The notes: a model not told the origin generated them from the sequence alone. DNA of 64,000 bases from Stichopus chloronotus (GCA_021234535.1 CM037832.1:3889359-3953358), one strand, 5' to 3'. Counted from the stretch's first letter, positions 13,401 through 28,400 are shown. A program made the numbers and translations.

Positions 13401-16400
13401 ATGAGTGACGCTCACCACTTTAAATTAACCATCTTGAACTTACCTCCACCACAAACCCAAGTTTTTCCAATTAATTTTGAAACATTTTGCATGCTATCAG
13501 GACATTGAGCTACCGCAGGAGGACCCCCCATCACAGGTATATATTAAAAAACGTATCATGCTTTATTTACCTGATTTTTTGAAAAGACATGCTTGCCAAT
13601 TTTGCAGGTATGCCACAAATGCCATTATTCAAGGAACCAAACATTATGTTTTTACATGTTACTCGGATGCATGTTTCAGTAACACCATCAAGTCCTTCCT
13701 GCTATCTGAGACCATCTGGTGTCAGATTTTGTGATAGTTATTTAGAACTTTAAATAGATTCTCCTGATGATATCCACTTGAAGCAAGCAATTGCATAACT
13801 CCTTCTTTGATGGCTTTCCCCATCTTGTTTACACAAAGCCTCAAAATACACATAGTCTGCATCTTGGGAGGATCCTTTTCATGTTGATGATATTTTTCAT
13901 ATTGATTGATGTTACTGTTTGTTTCTTGGATTAAAGTAGAGAAAAATACGATCATGCTGTCACTGATTGAAAGACCTACTTTTCATGTTTTTAAAGATGA
14001 CATACCATAATGTAATGTTTAATTGTTTAAATGCTACTGCTTTCCTTCAAGATTGTTCAGAAATTTTGCTTAGATATGTCTATCACTTTCCATTTCTTTT
14101 TCTCTATCTATCTTTTTGAAAGAACCAAGACAGGGAACCCTCAGAGATTTCTTTAGAGTTGGAAATGTCTCCCAAATCATCTCTCGCAGACAAGTTCAAC
14201 ATCGACCTCACACGTTCTCCATCTCCCAAAGAAATCCCTCCCGATGAGCCGACCCCCGAACCGGAGGACCCTCCTCAGGAGACGAAGGAAGAACCCAAGG
14301 TCTCCCCACAACCTGAGGGAGCACCCAAGCCATTTCCTGTGGAGACAGAAGAGAAACAGCCTACTCCAGAACCCAAGTCTCCCACCCCTCCACCACCTCC
14401 ACCAGTCCCCTCCTAGGCCCCCCACTCCACTTCCAGTATTTATCAGCCAGTTCATAGGTTCTGAGTGGTTTGACGAGTATTTCCCAAATGCCAGTTCCAG
14501 GGTGAGGACATTACATTTCTTCGCTTTTTTTCTTGATCTTTTTGCTAACGACAGTAATTTTACCATCCTAAGTTTCTCAGCTAAACCTAGGAATTTTCCT
14601 TTTCCACACCCGTGAAAGAAAGCTGGTAGCTTCAGTATGTTATGAGAGGCCTTATTTTATGGACCAGAAACTGGTTCATTTTCTTCCAAGGTGCTGATCT
14701 CTATTCATTTAAGGGCACCATTCTACTATACCAGTGAGTCATTGATGAATTGAATCTGTCATGGAGGCATTAGGTGGCCTTCAAGCCATGATCAGTTGTC
14801 AAATCACCCAGTTTTTTTTGCATTTCAGAAGCTTGTCCATGTAATTTGTCGTTTAAAGTAGTGGACCACTGATATTTGCAAGTTGGAGTTTACTTTCTTC
14901 ATCGACAGTGAAAGAAACCTCAGAAACTGATTGGAACTATTTGTTGGGATCTGTCTTGTGATAAAAAGCATTTTTAGCTCTGGCGATAATGGTAACCAGT
15001 TTGTAATCGTAATGGTGTGTGTGAATTTTGACACCTTGCTTTTAAACACAATACCTTAAGAAGAGAAGGTTGGTGTAATGTCATGCTTAATAGGTATAAT
15101 GTACCATACTCATTAGAAGAACCCTACTGCTTTAAGTGGAGTTCAAAGGTCAGCAGAGGCCAAAAGGAAAAACCTTTCAAATACAACATCTTAAAATATG
15201 CAAGTGTGGAGTGATCTCATATTTACCATGAATATCACAGCACAAGACCCTTATTGCTTTTAGTAAAAGTCTAAAGGTCAACTGAGGTCAGCAGAGATTA
15301 AAAAGTCTAAACCATGAAAACGCAAAATCTGAAAACTCTAATCTTTGACTGATTTTGTATTTAACGAGTGTTTCAATCGTATTGATTACAAGTAATTTTT
15401 TTTTGTGAAGGGCTAAAGTCACTTGAGGTCAGAAGAGGTTTAAAACTGTAAAAATCTTGAAAAGACCGTATTTCAAGATTGTAACTTCAGACTGATCTCA
15501 TATGTAGTGCAATGGTTTACCACATAAAGTTCAAGAACCCTTTAGTTTTTGTGAGGGTCAAAGGTCTTCTTGGTCAACGGTCTTCAGCAAGAGGTCAAAC
15601 TGTAAAGACCTTGTTAGCGCAAATCTTAAGATCGCCAACTTGGACTAGTAATCATATTCAGCATATACATCAGTCATATTAAGTTTAAGGTCCTTACTGT
15701 TGGTGGAGGTCAAAGGTTATTTGAGGTCAGTAGACATCAACCCCTGTAAATGGAATGTTTCAAGGCCATGAACAGTAGATTAATACCACATGAACTACAA
15801 TGTTTGATCACACCAATTGGAATATGGTATGTCATGTATTATCATAACCCAATTCCTTTTGCTCATGTCATAATTACTGTGAGCAGCAAGGCCGGGTTGC
15901 ATTTTTGAAAGGACTCAGTATTTTTGTTTTAATTCTAGTTGGGTGATGCCATCAACGAATAAAACTATGTCAAGAGCACTTTATTCATTGAATGTTTGCT
16001 ATTTTCTTGGTTTTCAGACCTTTCCAAAGCCATGGACGGTGACAGCTTTCATCAATATGTTACTGAGACTGATCAAGATATCAGACTATGCCATGAAAAC
16101 GCCCATCTGCTTCGCTATTTTGAAACTCCACCAGCAGGAACCGCTATCCGCCGCACTGGTGGTGATAGAAACCATCCTCTCCATTCTCAGCAGAGGTAAT
16201 GGTCCGAGTTACCAAGATGAGGATCAAAAGGTAAAGCGCTAGTCAATGACAAATATCATCAATCAAGGCGTATTCATTGTGCAATGTAATAGTTAAACAG
16301 TTGGTGGAAGGAAGCGGCAGCACAAGGGTCGCAGATGTGTACTTGTGATGATTAAAGTATTGAGGATTAGAATGTGTACTTGCAATGAGTAAAGAACTGA

Positions 16401-19400
16401 TCAGTCGTAATTCAAAGGCAAGGGCTAGTGTATGATTTTTTTTATTGTGGATTTTGACAACTGCAGTGGTCGTTGATATGTTCTAGCCCTGGTTGGTATT
16501 TGCATTTTTGTCTTTTTGTGGTTGTCAACGAAGGTGAGTAATGGGTAAAGCCAACCTCTGTGGTCGTTACCAACCCTGCTTTGAATGTGTACTTGCAATG
16601 AGTGCAAAATTTATTAGAGGAGGTGATAGGGTACAGGTCTGAATGAGTGCTGATAAGTAGGGGATAAATCAGTGGTGTGACATTACAAATATTGCAATGT
16701 GTAATTTTAATAATGACTGAATTAATGGTCAGCAGTAGAAGGATATATAGTTTAGAATGTGTATTTGTAATAAGGAAGGAATTGATTGGTGAGGTTGGTA
16801 GGTAATTTAAGGGTTAGAATGTGTACTCATTATTAGTAAAGAATTGATCGGTGAGAGTGGTACAGTGAGGACATAGAACTGACATTGTGGCGTAAACCGT
16901 ATAATAAAATCAAATCTCAACACTTGCATGAATTTGGAAGAGTCTTTTTACATTGATCTGGCAACGAATTGCATAAAATTCTTGAAGCTGTCATGATTGG
17001 AAGTAAGCATTTGGTGTTGAAACCATATGCAGTGACTGGGGCTAAGATACAAGGCAGAATTATGAAATCTAAAGAGCTTCTAAAGACGTTGATATTTTTT
17101 ACCACTTTTATTCAGCAACTTTTTGTTCCCATTCCTAAACCATTCCACCATTTTTTTAGGAGTTCATCCTCGCTGCTGTCCACATGATGCGTGGTCTCGG
17201 CATCTACAGCAATGACGTCGTCATAGAGATGATGCGTCTCTTTTTGGATGGTGACAAGGAAATCAGGTATGACAAAATGATCAGAGGTGTGGAAAGGAGA
17301 TGGGGGGACTAAGGGGAGGGGGGTTGTGAGACATTAGGAATGTCAAATATGTTGATTCCTCCTTAAATCTATGTGAAAGTTTCCTTATGTGTGCATGAAT
17401 TTATATTCTGGTTAACGAATCCAATTCAATGGTGGAACAATAAATGCTTTCAATGGAAACTTACTATGAAGCCAGTGGATAAAGACATGTAGTCTGCATT
17501 CATCCTTCTTCCAAGTTCGTTCACATCCTGTGTAATTCTGAGGCTCCTACAGTTCTCTGCAATTCCTGGGGGTTTCATATCAGAGGTTTGGGATTTTGCT
17601 GTCAGGGGTTGTTTAAAGCAATTGCATTTAAAAAAAATTTTGTCCCAAATTCTTCTACATATGCATATTTCAACAGACCACCTGGACAGCTGTTGATAAA
17701 AGCAAGACTACCGCATTCTTCTGCATGTGTCGCGTGTAGATCAGAAAAATAGCCAAGCACTCTGGGGTGAATTAATGAAACCACCCTGTTTCTGACTGTT
17801 TCAGAAAATGAAAATTTGGTGCTTTGTCTGGTGCTATAATATTTTCATGCATATTTTATTATTTATACTGTTGTTGTATTATTTTATTTTTAGGAATTCA
17901 TATCTTACTTTGTACATAACGAGTATAGCCAACTCAGTGTGGTTGTGGAGGTATATGTTTTCGGTTATAGATGTGGACCTAATGGATGTACGCATTAGGA
18001 ATTGTGTCAAAAAGAGTTAAAGAGGACACAAATCATCTTTCGATCACTATTTATTGACAAAATGTAAAGAAGGTACTTGCAATATGGCTATTTTATGTAT
18101 ACTACAAAAACCAAGCAGCATAAATGCCATACACACTTATTGTAAACAATCCTACAGTCTAAGAGAGACCATCGTTATACTCTAATTCTCACACTGAATA
18201 TCACAATGCCAAATGTTCACTCCAGTAATTTCTAAAGATAAGTAGCCGATTTTGTTATGGTTTGTCAAAGTCAATGGATGAATTCCCTGTAAGTAGATGG
18301 TAAAATAGAAGTGCAGGTCTATGATTATAGACATATGCCTCTGGAAAGTTGTAAATGTGCACTGAACCCATTGTATGGAAAATGGACAAAACTTTGGTCA
18401 TGGAAGTACACAGCTAAGAGTAAAACACTGAAACTTTTGAAAACCTGTTCCTAGAATGACAAATTGCAATTATTTTTCCTGTAATATAGAGTTACTTCCC
18501 TACCTTTTGACTTAAAATTGACCAAGTACTTGAAGCTAGACATTCAGCATGGAAAATTGTTGTAACTAAGGCAAGCAAACCTTTTGTGGCAATTTTCATG
18601 CATTTTAGCATTTTTATGACTTATGAAAGCTAGCATCATAAAGTATGCACTCTCAGCAACATTTTGGCACCAAAATTGGCTGCATGAGTCAAAATTAAAA
18701 ATTTTTTGAATTGGAACTTACCTGCAACACAATAGTAACCAATTGTTTGCATCATAACTTACATATACTGTACTGTAGTAGAAACAACCAATCATGTGCA
18801 TGGTAACTTACATGACATGGTAACTTACATAATATGCAATGACAACCAATTATTTATATCATAACTTACATATACTGTCGTAGAAACAACCAATCATGTG
18901 CATGATTTCTTACATGCACTGTAATAACCAATCATTTGCGTCATAACTTACATATTGTAGTAGTGTCAACCAATCATGTGCATGGGAACTTACCTACAAT
19001 GCAATAAATAACAACCAATTGTTTGCATCATAGCTCACATATACTATAGCAGAAACAACCAATCATGTGCATGGTAATTTACGTACCATGTAATGACAAC
19101 CAATCATTTGCATCATAACTCAAATACACTGTAATAACAACCAGTTTAATGCAGCATCACCTTTGGCATAAATTATGTGTTAACAAATCAAATCTTGCTC
19201 GTGATTCCGAGGATTTCTCCCTTTTTGTCCATGATTTGCAGAGAGCTTGTAGGGGAGTGTTTCTTCCACATGGGTCTGAACGATGACCATAACTACTTCT
19301 TCAAGGAAATGGACAGCTGGGACATCTGGAATACCGAGGAAGCGACCAGAGGGTCAGACCTGCAAGGAATGTGTCGAAAATGGTTGGAGAAGTGGATGAA

Positions 19401-22400
19401 CCTCTTTAAGGTGAGTATTGTAATGGACTTCATCTCTTCCCTCCCACCATCCTCTCAGCAGGAAATGAAGGACCGATATCATGGTGAATAGAAAGAAAAG
19501 GAGGGGGCATGGACAGAAATACCAAAACACTTATTGATGTAGAAGATATGCCGAAATGCTATGACAAATCATGTATGAGTGACAATCAGTATTCCTTTTA
19601 ATGATCCCATCCTTGTACGAGTACTACATAATAGAGTCTCTTACTATTGAAAAAATAATACCTTTGTATTGATTTTCAAATATGGATAATATGGATAATA
19701 TAGGTTTTTGCTGCAAACTTTTTTAAGTCATTACCTAAGTGAGCAATATTGCTGTGTATGGGCTATCTACATTGTCAGACGTATGCCTTAGGCTTTAGTG
19801 TAGCAAATTACTGTACTTACTTTGGACATTAAATGTCCCCTTTCCAATAAACACCCCCTTTTTTGTAACATTGCAGGCCTCAAATTTAATGTGTATCGCC
19901 TCAGATCTAGTCTTTAGTTTTAGACCTCGTATATGTGGTAGCTCAATGTTACTGCTTAGTTATATATCTAGCTAGCTAGTTGCCTATCTAGCTATCTGTG
20001 TATATGTCCACAATTGTTCAAAATTGCTTCTCCCACAGGCTGGCTGTCTGTCTGTGTCTATATGGCCACAAAAATGCTTGTCCCACAGGCGAGCTTGCTA
20101 CCTGTCTGTATGTCCACAATTGTTCAAAATGCTTCTCCCCCAACAGGCTTTAATGGATTTGTATGAAAATTGGGCATAATGTGTCTGTGGTGAGGGACCA
20201 TTTGGGTTGTTCAAATATATTTTGTCCAAGGTCCCATGTGGATTCTGTGGCTAATTTTATGAAATTCTTCCTACAGATTATATCTTGTGCAATGTTGATG
20301 GTTTGTTTCAATGATACTCAGTGATCTTCAAGGTACATACAGAAACTTGGCCCAAAATGTGCTGTAGGGTCCATTCTGTAAATTCTTCAAATGGTGACTC
20401 CCCCTTCAGTTGATGCTATATAAAATTTAAGGCCCTGTCATAATGGCACTTGGCTTATAGTGATGTGTTCATGGTCCACTGGATGTTTTGGTCCACGGTC
20501 CCTTGTGGACCCTATAGCCCTTTTTATGAAATTCTGCAGATTGTCCAGTCCTGACATAATGAATGGTACCTTCATTGTGTTCCGGTACTAGCTGAACTGT
20601 CCGTTTTTTAAACCTGTTTGCTAAACATCTGCTAAATGTATTCAAAGCCAAACGCATACTAGGAATGATAGTTGTTGATTCTTGTAATGTAATTGCTTCT
20701 GATGTCTGCAATGAAAATCTTACTTGTCGTTTTTAACCAGAGTCATTTGAAGAAAACTATAGACCAACTGAAGAAAGGAAAAGTCCAAGGTAGTATACAG
20801 CGGGTAGCAAAGAAGTCATCTCCAGCCAGTAGTGCTTCCAGCAAGAGCATTTTGAAAAAATCTGACCAGGTAAATAGATATGATGAAAGTTGTAATCAGT
20901 TAACTAGAAACAGGCAAGGACTATTATGGAGATTGACAAGGCAAGTATAAATGAGAAGAAAAATGATAAAATAAATAGAACCAAGTGTACACACTGACTG
21001 GGACCAATGACATCTGATTGGTCAGGTTAGAAAAGCTGAAGCAAGTGATGAGCACTTGAAACCACGTGAACACACTAAGTTGGAAGTAGGAGATTTTGTC
21101 CATATAATATGATGTGATGTGATATGATATATGATATGATTTGATATGATCTGATTTGATATAATATGATATGATCTGATATGATATATCAGATATGATA
21201 CAATACAACATTATTGGGCCATTATGACAGATGAACAAATGCAAGCAGATAAATGAATTGACTGTGTTGACACTTTAACTGAGTAAGCCACAGTAGAAAC
21301 AAATGTGGACCAATTTGTCCTGACATCTGAAATGACCTTTACATTAATAGTAACATCTATGAAGAAACCTTGTGAACAAAATGTCCCTGTCAGCAAAGTG
21401 ACCACTTGTATGAAATTGTAAAATATAGAGAAATGAGAAAAAGAATTTAAAAAGTAGGTAGCAACTGATAGCATATATTACTTCCCAGTAGATTCTTTGC
21501 CTTAGACTTATTACGTCTTCAACAGGTAATACATAATACTTTACATAGCTGGAACAGCCTTCCTGAATACCTAAATGATGCTTTCATTCACTTTAATACT
21601 TGATAGTTGTCACAAGTTAAATTCTATCTCATCAAATGCTTTGCATTCTGGAGGTTCGTGGCTGTCACATCTATGTATGTGCTCTTAGTTTTTGGTCCGT
21701 AATTTCTTGCATGTGTTGCCATGAACTTGCAATGTAAATCCTGGACAAGGGAAGGAGCCTTTCACTCTCTTCTTTTACCCTTGTCTCTCAGAGTGATGGA
21801 CTCGCCCCAGTTCAACGATAAGGCCTTCAGAGAGTGGCGAATCTGAAGTACCAGCCATAGCAGTAAAGACAAATACTCATTACCACCACAACCAGAACCA
21901 CAACAACTAACAGGTAAGTGAGGGTAAAAGTGATGACTGACACACAGTGGTGAATAGCACTGACTCAAATCGTACAGATTGTTGCAGAGTTTCATAAAAT
22001 GGGCCATAGGGCCCACCAGGGATCCCTGAACAACCCAACGTGCATAGGAGAGCCTTCCAAAGTATTTTGAGAAGCTGTCACACTCAGCTGGAATCTGATC
22101 GCTTGCTAGTTGCTCGCTCCCCTACTCTGCCATTCAACGTCGACAGTGGTATTTTCTCTTAATAGCACATCAGCTACTTCTTGGACACCTTAAGCCACAA
22201 TGTTGTGAGGAGCAGCTTTAAAATGTTCGAGATTGTTTATATTAAACATTTCATGCCATTTTCTGCTAACAGTGTCACAGATTTGGTTCTAAACACTTTT
22301 TTGTTTGGCTTCCTGATTTGTTTCAAATTGAGTAACTGTCGACTTTATCAAATATCTCATAACGCAGTGACCTTTGATATCCCCCCGGATGCATCATCCA

Positions 22401-25400
22401 TCGAAAATGCGACAGCTATTGAAGCAATCAACTATTTTGTTGAGATGGAACTGGAGCGATACCTGGAGAAGATTCGGTTGGCTAAGGCAAGGGAAGAGGC
22501 AGCGAAGGATCGTGCCAGTGAGAAGAATACAGTCGTAGCGTTACCAAAAATACAAAGGTGAGAACATTCCTTCATTTTACCAATTTTGTAATGAATAAAA
22601 CACAAGTATTTTTTTTTAACTTAAAATGTGTAGGAAAACTATGGAAGAATGCTTAAACTGTAAAACTACAAAATAAGAACCATGAGGTAGTGTGTCCAAA
22701 TAAAGGCAAGTACATTTTTACAGTGTGTCCAAAGCTGTAAAGGTACATTGTGGCAGTGTATCCAAAGTTGGTAAGGCAATGACATTGTGGTAGTGTATCC
22801 TAAGCTGAAAAAGGTAAGTACATTGTAGTGGGGTATCAAAAGCTGGAAAGGTATCACTATGTGTCAGTGTGCCCAAAGCTGTATAGGTACATTGTGGTAG
22901 TGCCTCCAAAGGTGAGTACATTGTGGTAGTATATCTAAAGATGGAATGGTAAGTACATTCCTGTAGTGTGCCCAAAACTGCCAAGGTATATTACGGTTGC
23001 TGGTCCAGAATTGCAAAGGTAAGTACATTGTGTTAGTATGTCTGATGCTGAAAAGGTAAGATAAGTACATTGTGACAGTGTGTCCAAATTTAAACTAGGG
23101 TGGTCAAAGCTGTACATTGTGGTAATGCGCCCAAAACGATAAAGGTGCATTCTTGTAGTGTGTCCAAAGTTGTGAGGTGAGCTGGAAAGGAAATTGCTCG
23201 TCGGGCTTCTGATGTCTCACAAATTAATAGCCATAAGGCCCTTCAAAACAACAGTGAAGATGCATCTTGATGGGTCAAAGTATTTGATATTCTTCACACT
23301 TTGTAGCGATGGACTCTCTCTTTTTGTCAAATCCCTGATTTGGGAAAAGTACAGACCTCAGAAGTACAGAAGCTGTATCGATGATAACTTATGTTATCAT
23401 GCTGATGGACTTCAAAAGAAGAAACAAGACCCTTGACTTCATAGTGACTGTAAGAAATGAGGAATGGATGACCCCATGAACCGTGTAAAATTGATAAATA
23501 GATTTACCTGGAAACAGACAGATTAACTTTTGCGGTGTCCATGTTTCCCCACTTCCTTTATTTTTATGAACAACAGACCTGTCACTCAGCTGGTCACAAG
23601 GAACTCTGTCAGTTACATTAACCATTTAACTGTGGAATTAAAATATTGTAACTGTCATCCCATTGTGGAATTATTTTTGCAAAAATGTTTTTATTTTCGC
23701 AAATTTCAATGTAACACTCGAAAAATAATTCACTGTTAATATTTAACACAATCATGTCATCACCTTTTTTTTCTTTTATAAAGCCAAGAAATCCTAGGAA
23801 CAATTTTTTTTATCTTACTTTTAGGGGTTCTTTATAAATTACAATTTCCACACAAAAACCCTTCCTATTTGCTCATTTTCTGAGTCATTATCCGACTCCA
23901 AATTCTAGTCACATAAATGCTGCAAATCTTACGTCAAGAATCCCACTTTTTGAAACAGAGGGGACCATTGCAATATTGAAATGGGAAAGAAAATGTACTC
24001 ACATGGCCCCTGCAAAGATAATTGTAACCAACGCTACAAGCCCAAGAACATACTTCCATGTTGTACTTTCTTGATCAACATGAAATGTGATGAGGAATGT
24101 ATCCATCCAGGAGCGTCAGCGAAAAAACAATAATGCCATCGTGTTTGCTGTTCATAGCAAACCATCGTTCAAGATATCGTCGATTGGCTAGGCATTATGT
24201 GACGTAGTTTGTGCATGTCTTTGCAAGACATACATATCCGTCATATGCAGCAGCTTGAAATTCGGACATGGCAGATGTATTCATCATTCCCAGTTAACTG
24301 GTTGTTTGACTGCTACGTATATGTGAATAAACTACGTGTCGCTCGTAATGTTGCACTTTTCATTAGCAAAGTCATTTGCACTTTTGATTATACACTTTAT
24401 AGACATTTAATGCTATTCTTGTTAGTGTTTTGGCAAGCTAATTTTGATACTTTCAACAGAGGTATTGATTAATTGACTTTTTTTCTTCCTTTGAAGTGGA
24501 TCAGCAAGTTCCCTGGTTGGAAGGTACCATTTGGTTCATGTTGCTGTGACCTTTTTAAAAATAAAATTAACTTCTACGTGACAGTGATCCAGAAGAGAAC
24601 AATCCATTTGCGCATAGGTCGAACATTTTTATCACTTCTCCCGGTCTTTTAAAGATGACAGAGAAATGTGAACGTGTTTCTTTGGTCGCTGTATCATTCT
24701 TGTGCTAACTGTTGTTGCTATTATTACTGTCAAGTGTTCAGTGTCAGAGATAACACAGGGTGAGATGATTGTTATCACTTCCAACTATTGTTCTCTTCCA
24801 AAAACCACTGCCTAGCAACAGGCAGCTCATTTACAACCCTAGACAATTCATCCTGCAGCATGCAGTCTGTAAATGTTATAGTATACCACAAATTTCCCTC
24901 TGAGATTACATACTTTTACATAGACAAGCTAAATGCTGTCATTGGCAATTAGCTTGAGATGCGAACTGTGGAAAAAAAGTCACACATTTCACATCAATTA
25001 CCATAGCTTTCTCCTTCAAGTCACATGCAAGGCCATTTAATAAACGAACAAAAAGGAAAGCAGTTAAGATAGCTGGACACTGTCTGACGTTTAAAGGGTA
25101 TTCAGATTCATCCCCTTTAACATCTCTTTTATTTTTTTGCTGAGTCATCTTTCATTACCTTACAAATAATTTTCTCTCATCTTGTTGTCTCTAAAAGTTA
25201 TTCACCATGAAGTGATAAGGAAAGGTCGTCCTTTGTGTTGCAGTAATTTTTTTCTTTCAAGGTGTGACTCTTTTATCACTATTATGTCTTTTACATCTGT
25301 TTAACCTTCTTTCTGGGACTTAAATGAAGCTGTGTCATCTCGCCAAGTATCTTTTCTGTTGCCATGGTTTTACTCTCTCTTTTTTTGTTCCTTCTGTAGA

Positions 25401-28400
25401 CTTTTCTGTAATTTTCTTACTTGCACACTCATACAACATAGCAACACTTTAAATTTATACAAGTATTAATACTGCATAGTACATTGCATTTTTTATACAA
25501 GCACTCTCATACATCTCATGCAGTATAGTGCATTGTGTTTTTTCACTCGCACTCTCGTGCAACGTAGAACATTGTACTTTCACTCTTACTGCATAGCAAA
25601 TGTTATGTTTACACCACTCTCATACAACACAGTACATTGTATGCTTATACAAGCACAATGATACAGCATAGTACGTTGTATGTTTATACTTGAACTCCCA
25701 TACAACATAGCACATTGTACTTGCATAGCAAGTTGTGTGTTTATAGCACTCTCACACAGCATGTTACATTGTATGTTTATAGTGCTGTCATACAGCATAG
25801 CATTTAAATTTATACAAGCATTAGTACTGCATAGTACATTGCATTTTTTATACAAGCACTCTCATACATCTCATGCAGCATACCACATTGCATTTTTTCA
25901 CTTACACTCTCATATACCATAGCACATAGTAATTTCACTCTTACTGCATAGCAAATGTTGTGTTTATAGCACTCTCATACAACACAGTACATTGTATGGT
26001 TATACAAGTGCAATCATACAGCATAGAACATTGCATATTTATACTTGAACTCTCATACAACATAGCACATTGTACTTGCATGGCAAATTGTATGTTTATA
26101 GCACTCTCACACAGCATATTACATTGTATGTTTATAGTACTCTTATACAGCAGAGATTTAAATTTATACAAGCATTAGTACTGCATAGTACATTGCATTT
26201 TTTATACAAGCACTCTCATACATCTCATGCAGCATACCACATTGCATTTTTTCACTTACACTCTCATATACCATAGCACATAGTAATTTCACTCTTACTG
26301 CATAGCAAATGTTGTGTTTATAGCACTCTCATACAACACAGTGCATTGTATGCTTATACAAGCACAATAGTACAGCATAGTACATCGTATATTTACACTT
26401 GAAATCTCATACAACATAGCACATTGTACTTTCACTCTTACTGTACAGCACATTGTATGTTTTATGCAAGCACTCTCCTACAACATAGTACATTCTGTGT
26501 TTCTACTTGCACTCTCATACAGCACAGAATTTCAGCATTTGTATGCTTAAAATATCTTTCATCATTTTTTCTTCCAACTGTTAAGCTGATGGCCTAATGG
26601 CCATCTATTCATGAGTCCTGTCACTATGCATGATTTGGTTATTTTATGCAGTAAGAATCACATATCAACTTCCAATTCCAACTTCATTTTCCATGATGAA
26701 TCCTGCTCAGTGAAGCCAAAATTTGTACATTGTAGTATGCTTTTTTCATATTGTAATGTTTATGTAGCAGTTTTGACATGCCTGTCTCGGTATATATTTT
26801 CTTTCTGTCTGTATTGTCTATTTGTCTCTCTGTATATTTGTCTGTCTATCTGTCTGTCTATCGATCTGTGGTAGAGTAAAGCACATTGTTTATTTTATCA
26901 TGATTTTTTTTCCCTCTACCAGAGAAAGCTTTGATGATGACTTGGAGTCTAGATTTTCATATTCAAGGTAAAAACCAAGTTCGTGGTTTGAGTGAGAAAT
27001 GAAGCAAATGTTTTATAGTTGATTGATCATGGATGGTGCTGCAGTCAGTGCAATATAGGCATCAACTGATTTGATGTGTGTTAAAAGTAATTCATACATA
27101 CTTGGGAAGAATCCTCAACTCCTACTGGCCCATTTCAGTCAGGTGATTGTGCATTGTCCTTTGGATAAAACACAGTCAGTTCTAGAGTAAAATCACTGGC
27201 GGATGAATACAATAAAAACTTAGATCATGAGTGTTTTGTCGTCTGGTATCTAACACAAAACAAAGGTGGTGCTTAATCTATCTCGCACAAACATTGTTGA
27301 CATGTTGTGAATCTTGTTCACCTTTTCTTGGGGTTTCTTTTCAAGAAAGTTGCAGACATTAACAAACCCAAATTTTCTCTCGTTTAAACCTTTTTCATCA
27401 AAATTTTGTTTTGTGTTTATGGACAAGGTTAATCAATTTCAGGACCTAATGCACTCTTGAGGGTTAATACTTTCAGTGCACCCTGGCTGCACCGGCATGC
27501 ATCGCTTGCATTAGTCCCCAGTTGTGTGTTACCTTACAGTTAAAACACGGTCCAGCATTTATTAACCTTTCATTCAAGAAATGTTAATGTTACACATTGG
27601 ATACAAGTAATCTCTGTAGAATCAGTGTATCCGTGCTGGCCAATCTCCACGCTTAGTTAAACATGGTAAATGAGTCTGTTAATCAAATTGTTAATAATCG
27701 TTTATGTAACTCTGATCAAATACTTTAGTCTTCCACCATTTCATCTGTCATGTACATTGCTTACATTTCTTAGCACATGTTAGGATTAATGATCGTCCCA
27801 TAAAACTTGATAGAACACATTACTCCGTAAGTACTCACTAAGTAAGAGTGTTTGCATTTGCTACTCAGGAATAATAAATCACACATTTTTGTACTTTCTG
27901 TTCGTTGTTTGAAAATGTTGCACATAAATGGAGCAACCTGGAAACAAACTTCATGAGAAAGAAACCTTTCTCCTTTTGAAACTTTACTGGTGCAAGCAAG
28001 GATGTATAGAATTAAATGGAGCATTCGTATTTCCACAAAATCCAAGATGATTATACTTTAAGTAATCATAACATATGCTGCACTGTCATGGTTAACATTT
28101 TATGTGTCAGTTGCCAGAATAGATCATGGTGATGCCCAGTAAAATTATCCAAACATTGATTGTTTGCCAAAAAATAAACTTCTAGCTGATGAAGAATCAC
28201 TTTAAAATCTCCAACAATGAAAGATGTCTGTTTTTACTTACCAGTGTCTGTTGATGCTGTCTGATTGTAAAATGTTTTAAAGGCCAGTCTTAGCCATCTG
28301 CATTATGTCTTGAGCAACATGGAATACAGTGCTTCCTTGTGACATGTGCTACATACAGACAGACATTTTATATTATTTCTGTTAATAGTTTTGTTGTCAT

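Larger units (their letters stand above)
7240..13500. other. Long intron tract holding the phase-0 microexon candidates
   Basis: Apart from the two microexon candidates and the 22-bp repeat at 11.1 kb I see only AT-rich sequence with no domain-bearing frame. Confidence 0.5.

Noticed and set aside
14177..14566. 129-codon - strand frame rich in Trp/Arg/Gly
   Set aside because: Antisense shadow of the Pro-rich exon.
22666..23150. Repetitive - strand frames rich in Thr-Met-Tyr
   Set aside because: Shadows of the 38-bp minisatellite.
25586..26276. Several frames of 70-90 codons with repeated CNMLCESAINI-like peptides
   Set aside because: Produced by the higher-order satellite, whose monomer lacks stops in these frames.
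25430..26530. CRISPR array
   Set aside because: Repeats are contiguous and diverged without unique equal-length spacers, and the DNA is clearly eukaryotic.
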